From contig JAUNOJ010000090.1 in assembly GCA_030531135.1 (NCBI GenBank), forward strand, positions 1-6,970: a stretch of DNA of 6,970 nucleotides, read 5' to 3'. The notes under the pieces are model-generated. The model saw nothing but the letters and a program-made list of their open reading frames with translations, searched no databases and was not told the DNA's origin. Shown piece by piece: positions 1-5,743 of this stretch (position 1 is the first letter of the stretch; each line of letters begins with the position of its first letter). Source of the DNA: Sutterellaceae bacterium. Its GTDB lineage: Bacteria; Pseudomonadota; Gammaproteobacteria; Burkholderiales; Burkholderiaceae_F. A program made the position numbers and the translations under genes.

Positions 1-748
1 CTTGAGTATCGTAGTGACTTTGTGTTTTGGCAACTTGACTGCCGTCAACATAACACAGGGTGCCCGCTCCTTGAAGTTTACGACTTTCTGTATTTGCAAT
101 TTTTCTTGCATATTCGACACCTAAATTGATGGTCTCCGAATAACTCAGTAGACTCACGCGGATGTCTTCCGACGATTCGTTACCGAAAAACACTTCTTCA
201 AGAGCATCGCGCACCATTTGTTGCGTCTCCGGAATCATGTACTCCTGACTGTTTGACGCATCTAAGCTCAAAACAAGCTCTAACGGACGATAGAAAATTT
301 CCACATCGGCGAAGTTATGACTTTGAGACGATCGCCCGAAAAGTTGAGCAATGCGCCCCGTGTAGTCGGGTTTTGCCTCATAAGTCACATCGGCGCGATA
401 TTCTTGCGCCGTGGGTTTGGTGACGGAAATGCTCACAATTTCCGAGCTGTTGGTGACCGAGCGTGCATTTTCTCGAATCCAAGCATCCGTTAGGAAGTAG
501 TCCGGCATCGGTTGTAACTTCATGGATGTTTTCGCTGCAGCCAAAGCCGCTTGCGTTGTTGCCAGCGTATAGGCGCTGCTGTTGGTGATTGCACGTTGGT
601 ACAAAAAGGTGCCGCCGACCAATGTTGCCGTCGGAACCAGTACCATTGCCGAAGCAATGCCGATAAAGCCTTTGCGGCTAGAGAATATTCCTGCCAAGGA
701 CGAAACCGTACGGCGCCATTGCGGCAAATGAAAGTTCTTAGTCATCAT
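1..748 (-). CDS. tadG: TadG-like Flp pilus assembly protein with VWA domain (partial, C-terminus off the left edge)
   Basis: The frame stays open from the ATG at 748 to the window edge, giving about 249 residues. Seen: a short basic N-terminus (RKG at 25-27), one hydrophobic segment at about 28-49 (FIGIASAMVLVPTATLVGG), a divergent linker, then LELVLSLDASNS at about 156-167. This reads as the first strand of a von Willebrand A domain with a DxSxS metal site (D163, S165, S167). A later VWA-like strand follows (IRVSLLSYSETINL, about 196-209). This layout is that of TadG, the last tad gene, a membrane-anchored protein with a large extracytoplasmic domain needed for Flp pilus function. Unlike TadE and TadF, its membrane segment lacks the Glu of a prepilin site, so it is probably not cleaved. 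The ATG at 748 overlaps the tadF stop (ATGA); a second in-frame ATG lies at 745. The left half is AT-richer than the rest of the operon. The total length cannot be judged. The family call is firm, the exact name slightly less so. Confidence 0.85.
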   Translation of the reverse strand, partial: MMTKNFHLPQWRRTVSSLAGIFSSRKGFIGIASAMVLVPTATLVGGTFLYQRAITNSSAYTLATTQAALAAAKTSMKLQPMPDYFLTDAWIRENARSVTNSSEIVSISVTKPTAQEYRADVTYEAKPDYTGRIAQLFGRSSQSHNFADVEIFYRPLELVLSLDASNSQEYMIPETQQMVRDALEEVFFGNESSEDIRVSLLSYSETINLGVEYARKIANTESRKLQGAGTLCYVDGSQVAKTQSHYDTQ

Positions 749-1386
749 TCGATCTCGTTGTTTTTGCGGATGGCGGTAAAGGCACTCGAAAGAGTCGAGG
801 GCATCATGATCTTTTGAAAGAGACGTTCGGCCGACTTGTCGATCAGGCACGATTTAACACGCAGAATTTTTATGGGTGTGATGTCGCCGGCCGGCGTCAT
901 GCGCCCGCCGTTTTCGTAGAAAAAGCTGGCAAAGTCGGTGTCGTTTTCAACCTTCGGACATGTGCCGCCTGCTCTATAGTGATGAATTTCAGGCGTGCCG
1001 TTGGTGCCGGCCGTGGACGTGTCGGCATATTCGACTTCAATGCCAACGGTGCGATCGGTATCCGTGCTTTTGCCTGTCATGGCCGTTTGCAAAAGTCGAG
1101 CTGCGTCGGTCGTATCGGTCGGTAAAGTCGTCTCCAAAGGCACTGAAATCGTGAGGTTTGTTTCCGGGTCAACGGCCGTTTCATCGCGATTGATGAGAAT
1201 TTCAGCCAGTGCTGCCGTTTCGATGTTCAAGTGGTTCTGTTGACGGTAAATATCGCCCAACTGCCAAGCGCCCCAAACCAAGGAGGTGCCGACACCGCAT
1301 GCGACCGTTGCAATGAGCGCAAACTCGATGGCTACAGCCCCTTTGGTGTTACGAACAAACTTTTGAATTCCGGTCAATCGTTTCAT
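745..1386 (-). CDS. tadF: TadF-like minor pseudopilin of the Flp pilus
   Basis: 213 residues. Seen: basic leader MKRLTGIQKFVRNTKG, then AVAIEFAL, which fits the G|XXXXEF site cut by the prepilin peptidase TadV (cleavage after G16, Glu at +5 of the mature protein). A hydrophobic segment runs to about residue 42, followed by a polar domain of about 165 residues with two cysteines (C143 in GGTCP, C180 in VKSCL) that could form a disulfide. In characterised Tad systems TadE and TadF are processed pseudopilins needed for pilus assembly but are not the main fibre subunit. The position between tadE and tadG separates it from the paralogous TadE. The start at 1386 is the only Met before the processing site, yet no purine-rich ribosome binding site precedes it. 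Only TAATTTTTTTGCGATACCT separates the tadE stop from the ATG. The end overlaps the tadG start. Calling it TadF rather than a second TadE rests on order and length. Confidence 0.85.
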   Translation of the reverse strand: MKRLTGIQKFVRNTKGAVAIEFALIATVACGVGTSLVWGAWQLGDIYRQQNHLNIETAALAEILINRDETAVDPETNLTISVPLETTLPTDTTDAARLLQTAMTGKSTDTDRTVGIEVEYADTSTAGTNGTPEIHHYRAGGTCPKVENDTDFASFFYENGGRMTPAGDITPIKILRVKSCLIDKSAERLFQKIMMPSTLSSAFTAIRKNNEIE

Positions 1387-1402
1387 AGGTATCGCAAAAA
1401 AA

Positions 1403-1870
1403 TTAGTAGTCGGGTTCGTTGATGTAGAAAAAGTCGATGCTGCGCTTGGCTTGCATCGATTTGGGTAAAAAGCCCTTTAAGACCGAAAGCTCCATCTCAG
1501 CTTTGACATGCACCAACGCATTGCCACGACCGCCGCCGGTTTGTCCGGCACCGTTAGAAATTTCTTTGATAGAGTCGCTTGAGGTGATCGTCAACTCGAT
1601 GTCTTTGGCAGAAAAAAGGGCGTTTTCCGATTCTTCCAGCTTTTTGCGAATGAGCGCTTCGGCATTGACGCCGCGCTCGACTTTGGCTTGCATCGTTCCC
1701 AAAAAGAGCGCATTGTCAATGACACTGTAGGCAATAGATATGCGCGCCGTTTCGAGCAACACGCCCACAAAGAGCAAAAAGAGGGGCGCGAGTAAAGCCG
1801 TTTCAACAACAACGGCTCCGCGTCGATCGGAGAGCGGCTTGAAAAAACGAGACCACAAACGAGACATCAT
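1403..1870 (-). CDS. tadE: TadE-like minor pseudopilin of the Flp pilus
   Basis: 155 residues. Seen: basic leader ending DRRG, then AVVVETALLAPLFLLFVGVL, a TadE-type prepilin signal (cleavage after G18, Glu at +5) with Thr rather than Phe after the Glu. The hydrophobic stretch spans about 24-44 and carries the ETARI sequence at its end, as usual for TadE. It is followed by a small extracytoplasmic domain with a glycine-rich bend (GAGQTGGGRGNA) in the middle. The size is normal for TadE. It is expected to be processed by the peptidase TadV, encoded outside the window, and to act in the periplasm or inner membrane as a minor pilin-like component. Two ATGs stand in tandem at 1870 and 1867; the ribosome binding site AAAGGAG (1876-1882) is 5 nt from the first and 8 nt from the second, so either can serve. 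The gap to the tadD stop is 14 nt, so the gene sits in the same transcript. Confidence 0.88.
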   Translation of the reverse strand: MMSRLWSRFFKPLSDRRGAVVVETALLAPLFLLFVGVLLETARISIAYSVIDNALFLGTMQAKVERGVNAEALIRKKLEESENALFSAKDIELTITSSDSIKEISNGAGQTGGGRGNALVHVKAEMELSVLKGFLPKSMQAKRSIDFFYINEPDY

Positions 1871-1875
1871 TCGGA

Positions 1876-1882
1876 CTCCTTT
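1876..1882 (-). promoter_or_regulatory. Ribosome binding site of tadE (AAAGGAG)
   Basis: A strong AAAGGAG lies in the 14-nt gap between tadD and tadE, 5 nt before the first and 8 nt before the second of two tandem ATG codons (1870, 1867). It is among the strongest sites in the window, in contrast to the following gene tadF, which has none. Confidence 0.75.
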
Positions 1883-1884
1883 CT

Positions 1885-2676
1885 TTATCGCGCTTGATGA
1901 AGCTTGAGGAGTTTTTCAAAGGCGACGTCATCCATATCGGTACGTAAAAGTTCACGTGCTTCGGTTTTGCGATTGAGTTGAATCAAAGCAACGGCGGCCG
2001 CAAACTTAGCCTGAGGCAGTGCGCCGACGATCGGTTGCAAAAGGTTGAGCGCTTCTTGCGATTTTCCGATAAAAAGCAGAGTTCTGGCGTAGTTAAAACG
2101 TACGTCGGGTTCGTCCTTTTCTTGCATCAGGCTTTCAAAAATCGCCTGTGCTTTGGTAAACGAACCTGACAAACTGGCGGCAACGGCTTCCAGTTTTAGA
2201 GCATCGCGCTGAAGCTGTGTTTTGGTTTGCGCATCGACGGGGGCACCCTTTTCGGAAGCCATCGTTTCGTCAAAACGGGCAAGTTCGGACAATGCGCCCG
2301 CCGTATCGCCCAAAGCTATCATGGCGCGCGCTTTTTCGAGGTGCGCTCCCGGAAAGCTTTTGCCGTCTACCGATGTGAGCGTTCGCAGAGCTTGTTCGGC
2401 ATCGCCAGACTTGGTCAAGGCTTTGGCGTAAAACACGCGCGCTTCTTGGTTTTCGGGACTGCGCGTGACGACATTGCGAGCAGTATTGACCATCAATTCA
2501 TAATTGCCGCTTTCTTCGGCGGCACGCAGCAGTGCTTTGTTGGATTGCCAAGAGTTTTGGTCGTAAGACCGAATGGTGTCGTTAGCTTCAATGCCGTTGG
2601 GACCTATGGCCACACAGCCCGAAAGAGAAATGACGGCCAAGGTCACAATTGTGAAGGAGCGAATACGTTTGAACAT
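1885..2676 (-). CDS. tadD: TadD, TPR-repeat outer-membrane lipoprotein of the Tad apparatus
   Basis: 263 residues from the ATG at 2676. Seen: basic N-terminus, hydrophobic run, and a lipobox LSGC, giving a lipidated C21 after signal peptidase II cleavage. The next residue is Val rather than Asp, which in the enterobacterial Lol rule favours the outer membrane. The mature protein is helical with TPR-like repeats, clearest at about 45-110 (ALLRAAEESGNYELMVNTAR; ARVFYAKALTKSGDAEQALR), about 110-135 (EKARAMIALGDTAGALSEL) and about 190-255 (VRFNYARTLLFIGKSQEALN; AALIQLNRKTEARELL). TadD is the TPR lipoprotein of Tad loci, inferred in the family to help assemble or stabilise the outer-membrane secretin RcpA/CpaC. 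Start choice: a TTG at 2679, directly before the ATG, has better spacing (7 nt) from AGGA at 2687-2690 than the ATG does (10 nt), so it may also be used. The ribosome binding site overlaps the tadC stop codon, which suggests coupled translation. Confidence 0.88.
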   Translation of the reverse strand: MFKRIRSFTIVTLAVISLSGCVAIGPNGIEANDTIRSYDQNSWQSNKALLRAAEESGNYELMVNTARNVVTRSPENQEARVFYAKALTKSGDAEQALRTLTSVDGKSFPGAHLEKARAMIALGDTAGALSELARFDETMASEKGAPVDAQTKTQLQRDALKLEAVAASLSGSFTKAQAIFESLMQEKDEPDVRFNYARTLLFIGKSQEALNLLQPIVGALPQAKFAAAVALIQLNRKTEARELLRTDMDDVAFEKLLKLHQAR

Positions 2677-2686
2677 CAATGAAAAT

Positions 2687-2690
2687 TCCT
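2687..2690 (-). promoter_or_regulatory. Ribosome binding site of tadD (AGGA) overlapping the tadC stop
   Basis: AGGA overlaps the TAG stop of tadC. It is 7 nt from a TTG at 2679 and 10 nt from the ATG at 2676, two adjacent in-frame codons, so the first residue of tadD is not fully settled. The lipobox is unaffected by the choice. Confidence 0.6.
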
Positions 2691-3582
2691 AGAAAGTCAG
2701 CGTACGTGCCAGATTGATCACTGCCGGGGCAGCAATCAGAGCCAAAACAGGGAAAAGCACCAAAACGATCAGCGGAATGCCGATCGAAGCCGATACGCGA
2801 CCGGCTTTTTGTTCGAGTTCCGAAATTTGATCGGCTCGTGCCTCTGCAGCAATGGTGCGAAGCGCTTCGGTCAAGGGCGTGCCGAATTGAATGGATTGCA
2901 AAAGCGAACCGGCGAGCTCTTCCATTTCGGTAACACCCGTACGTTTTTTCATGCGAGACAGGGCCGCTACGCGATCAATGACGAGCATTTCGTAGCGCGC
3001 CATCCGAAATTCGTTGGCAACTTCCGGCGCGCGTTTTTGGATTTCATCCGAAATGCGCTCGAGAGCATCTTCCAAACTCATGCCGCAATCCATACAGATG
3101 GTGAGCATGTCCACAGCCTTCGGAATAAAGAGGCGAATACGGTTTTGGCGACGCTTTTTCATTTCCGTCAAAACCCAGCCCGGCAGGCGCCCTGCGACAA
3201 AAAGCAGGAACAAAAATTCCAGAGGCGGCAACGGTTTGGCAAAAAGTCGCGAAAAATCGATGTCGATGAAAATGTAGCCTGCAATGAGCGCACTTAGGAA
3301 AAGGAAAGTGCGAAGGCAAATGAAAGCATCCGTTTGCCAAGACTTAGGGAAACCTGCCCCCATCATCAACTCTTGGGTTTGTGCACGATCTTTGGCGCTT
3401 GTCAGCTTTGAGGCCACAAGGCCGACAATGCCTTTCCAGACTTGTCGATCGTCCGAGCGACGACCGTTGAGTCCCTGCAAGCGTCTGCGAACCGTCATTT
3501 TGGATTTTTGTTCCAAGGCCCAAACGAAGACCAAGGTCGCAAACAAGACGGCAAGACAAAGAAGTAACAATTTCGCGTCCAT
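2689..3582 (-). CDS. tadC: TadC, inner-membrane platform protein (type II secretion F domain)
   Basis: 297 residues. Seen: an N-terminal membrane segment (about 4-23), a basic linker (VRRRLQGLNGRR), two further hydrophobic segments (about 88-107 and 119-136), then a type II secretion F (T2SF) domain from about 152 (FIPKAVDMLTICMDCGMSLEDALERI) through the second half-motif (FGTPLTEALRTIAAEARADQISELEQKAGRVS, about 233-264). It ends in a strongly hydrophobic C-terminal segment (about 266-290). TadB and TadC are GspF/PilC-like proteins, each with one T2SF domain, and together form the inner-membrane platform on which the TadA ATPase acts. The start at 3582 has a good ribosome binding site (GAAGGA at 3589-3594, 6 nt from the ATG) lying inside the last codons of tadB. 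The two genes are 3 nt apart, which fits equal production of partner proteins. It is called TadC by the order after tadB and by its length. Confidence 0.92.
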   Translation of the reverse strand: MDAKLLLLCLAVLFATLVFVWALEQKSKMTVRRRLQGLNGRRSDDRQVWKGIVGLVASKLTSAKDRAQTQELMMGAGFPKSWQTDAFICLRTFLFLSALIAGYIFIDIDFSRLFAKPLPPLEFLFLLFVAGRLPGWVLTEMKKRRQNRIRLFIPKAVDMLTICMDCGMSLEDALERISDEIQKRAPEVANEFRMARYEMLVIDRVAALSRMKKRTGVTEMEELAGSLLQSIQFGTPLTEALRTIAAEARADQISELEQKAGRVSASIGIPLIVLVLFPVLALIAAPAVINLARTLTF

Positions 3583-3585
3583 ACA

Positions 3586-4467
3586 TCATCCTTCAAGCGA
3601 GCGAGACATACGCTGAATGATCAAAAAGCCGCAAACGATCACTGCCAAACAGGCTCCGGTGACGATGCGCCCGGTCGGATCGTTGACCAAGAAATACAGA
3701 TGAGAGGGATTTAAGAAAAATTCCAACCCCATCAAAAAGAGCGGCAACAGGCACAAAACGCGAGCCGAGGCGCGGCTTTCGGCCGTGAGGCCTTCGAGTT
3801 TGCGATCCACCGCCTTGCGTTCTCTGAGCATTTCGCTAAAGGTGGCGAGCATCGGAGACAGAGGACTGCCCGTTTCGCGCGTCAAAGCCAAAACCCCGCA
3901 GAAAAAGTCCACATCCGGATCGTCGACTTCGTCCGAAAAGTTGTGCAGACACTCGCGAAACGGCAAGCCCACCTTGAGTTCTTCGGTCAGCTTCAGATAG
4001 CGACGACCGAGTTCGCCCCCGACGCTTGTCCCTAAAACGGACAGTGCGCGCTCTAACGGAATGCCTGCCTTAATGGATCGGGCAAAGCTGTCGACAGATT
4101 CCGGAAAACGCGATAAAAAGGCTTTGCGCAGACGCGCCAGACGGCGCTGTTTGACGACAAACCACACCAAAACCGTGCTTAAAACAACCAAAGCGCCGGA
4201 CAACCAGACGTTTAATCCGAAATAACCCACCAATGCCAGACTGATCAGGCAGGTAGCGGCAGCGCACTGCGCCTCGGGCAGCCGTAGCCGCGCCGGCAAT
4301 CGAAAACCGGATTCGTCTTCGTGATGCATCCCGGCACCCGAACGGATGGTGCGCAAGCGGCTTTTGAGTTGTTTTTCTCGGCGACTTGCCTGCATCAGCA
4401 TGTTGACGATCACGCAAAGTACGATCACGGACAGGAGCAAAACGATTAGAAAACTTTTTTCAGTCAT
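3586..4467 (-). CDS. tadB: TadB, inner-membrane platform protein (type II secretion F domain)
   Basis: 293 residues from the ATG at 4467 ([21 protein letters not shown]). The frame is open further upstream to 4635, but that extension lies inside tadA, has no membrane-protein character and lacks a ribosome site. GAGG at 4477-4480 supports 4467. Seen: membrane segments at about 6-25, 67-86, 88-106, 236-254 and 267-285. A T2SF domain begins at about 120 (RFPESVDSFARSIKAGIPLERALSVLG) and continues through FFCGVLALTRETGSPLSPMLATFSEMLRER to LTAESRASARVL before the last membrane pair. These are hallmark TadB sequences. It pairs with TadC in the inner membrane and is thought to pass the mechanical work of TadA to pilin insertion or extraction. 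The ATG overlaps the tadA stop (ATGACTGA, 8 nt), so translation is probably coupled to the ATPase. Confidence 0.93.
   Translation of the reverse strand: MTEKSFLIVLLLSVIVLCVIVNMLMQASRREKQLKSRLRTIRSGAGMHHEDESGFRLPARLRLPEAQCAAATCLISLALVGYFGLNVWLSGALVVLSTVLVWFVVKQRRLARLRKAFLSRFPESVDSFARSIKAGIPLERALSVLGTSVGGELGRRYLKLTEELKVGLPFRECLHNFSDEVDDPDVDFFCGVLALTRETGSPLSPMLATFSEMLRERKAVDRKLEGLTAESRASARVLCLLPLFLMGLEFFLNPSHLYFLVNDPTGRIVTGACLAVIVCGFLIIQRMSRSLEG
3589..3594 (-). promoter_or_regulatory. Ribosome binding site of tadC (GAAGGA) inside the end of tadB
   Basis: GAAGGA forms the last two sense codons of tadB (Glu-Gly) and lies 6 nt before the tadC ATG at 3582. A ribosome finishing tadB would be in place to start tadC. 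Confidence 0.75.
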
Positions 4468-5743
4468 AGCGCAGAACCTCGACGGCTTTGGCGTATAACC
4501 CCGAGACCTTGAGTTTTTCTTCAAAGCTTGCGGGATAGTGGTTTGTGCGACGATGGCGTCCTCCTTGACCGTCGGCGGAGTGCTCGAAAACATAAAGGGG
4601 CTCGGCCACCACATCCTTGCCGTCGGGGGTGGCAAGAATTTCCGAGACGGCCGTGATGCGGCGCACGCCGTAGTGGTCGCGCTCCAACTGCACGAGCAAA
4701 TCCAGGGCGCTGGCCAGCTGGCGGCGAATGAGGGTGGAACTCATTTGATGTACCCCCATGTTGAGCATGTTTTCCAAACGCAGCATGGCGTCGGCAGGAG
4801 AATTGGCGTGCACCGTTGACAATGAACCGTCGTGACCGGTATTCATGGCCTGGAGCATGTCAAAAGCTTCGGAGCCGCGCACTTCGCCCACGAGGATGCG
4901 ATCGGGACGCATACGCAAGGCGTTTTTCAGCAAATCGCGCTGAGAAACTTCGCCTTTGCCTTCCAAAGAGGGCGGACGCGTTTCAAGACGCACCACGAAA
5001 GGCTGATCAAGGCGCAACTCGGCCGCATCTTCAATCGTGATGATGCGCTCGCGTGCATCGATGTGCTGGCTTAAGGCGTTGAGCATGGTCGTTTTACCCG
5101 AACCCGTACCGCCCGAAACCAAGATGTTTAAGCGTGCATTGGCTGCGATTTTCAAAAACTCTGCAATGCCTTGACTCATGGCACCGGACTCTTTCAGACC
5201 GTCGAGACTCATGACATTGCGCGAGAACTTACGAATAGAAACGCAGATGCCGTTCAAAGACAATGGCGGCGCAATGATGTTGACGCGGCTGCCGTCAGCC
5301 AAACGCGCATCGACCATGGGGCTTGATTCATCGATACGACGTCCCACGGCACTCGTGATTCGTTGCGCCAAATTGAGCAAATGTTCGCTGTCGCGAAAGC
5401 GCACGGATGTGGCTTCCAAGCGCCCCTTGCGTTCCACCAAAACTTGATCGGGGCCGTTGATCAAAATGTCGGTGACGGTGGCATCGTCGATCAAACTTTG
5501 TATCGGTCCCAGGCGAATCATGTCGTTGACGATTTCCTGGGTCAACAGGCGTTGTTCGTAGCCGTTTAAAAAGAGACGATCGCGCGTGACGGCTGCGTAA
5601 ATCGTGCGTGCAACAGCGTCTTCGAGCTCGCTCGGGTGCATCTTAAGAGCAGACTGCGCATCGATTTTATCGACCACATCGCTTCTGAGTTTGGCGTAAG
5701 CGTCTTTGGAAAGACGAACCTGCGAGGAATTCGTTACTTCCAT
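4460..5743 (-). CDS. tadA: TadA/CpaF, Flp pilus secretion ATPase (VirB11/GspE superfamily)
   Basis: 427 residues from the ATG at 5743, the usual size for TadA/CpaF. Seen, in order: helical N-terminus (about 10-75); an N-domain with [21 protein letters not shown] (about 90-110) and [22 protein letters not shown] (about 136-157); Walker [10 protein letters not shown] (211-219, K217); Asp box ITIEDAAEL (235-243); [24 protein letters not shown] with Walker B around 283-290 and E287; His box [14 protein letters not shown] (302-315). No catalytic residue is missing, so the enzyme should be active. The family forms cytoplasmic hexamers that hydrolyse ATP to drive Flp pilus assembly, and in Caulobacter CpaF has been linked to both extension and retraction. 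No separate retraction ATPase is visible here. An in-frame GTG at 5755 is an alternative start, but the GGAG at 5750-5753 lies 6 nt from the ATG and would be inside the longer form. The gene overlaps tadZ by 10 nt and tadB by 8 nt. Confidence 0.96.
   Translation of the reverse strand: MEVTNSSQVRLSKDAYAKLRSDVVDKIDAQSALKMHPSELEDAVARTIYAAVTRDRLFLNGYEQRLLTQEIVNDMIRLGPIQSLIDDATVTDILINGPDQVLVERKGRLEATSVRFRDSEHLLNLAQRITSAVGRRIDESSPMVDARLADGSRVNIIAPPLSLNGICVSIRKFSRNVMSLDGLKESGAMSQGIAEFLKIAANARLNILVSGGTGSGKTTMLNALSQHIDARERIITIEDAAELRLDQPFVVRLETRPPSLEGKGEVSQRDLLKNALRMRPDRILVGEVRGSEAFDMLQAMNTGHDGSLSTVHANSPADAMLRLENMLNMGVHQMSSTLIRRQLASALDLLVQLERDHYGVRRITAVSEILATPDGKDVVAEPLYVFEHSADGQGGRHRRTNHYPASFEEKLKVSGLYAKAVEVLRYD

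Noticed and set aside
2227..3297. Plus-strand open frames of 151 codons opposite tadD (2227-2682) and 162 codons opposite tadC (2809-3297)
   Set aside because: Both are antisense to clear tad genes, and their translations are low-complexity or rich in His/Arg/Phe without domain character.
4468..4635. N-terminal extension of tadB to an upstream start at 4635
   Set aside because: It overlaps the tadA coding region by about 170 nt, encodes a Pro/Ser/Arg-rich stretch unlike TadB, and would put the natural N-terminal membrane segment in the interior. The ATG at 4467 has a ribosome site and the right context.
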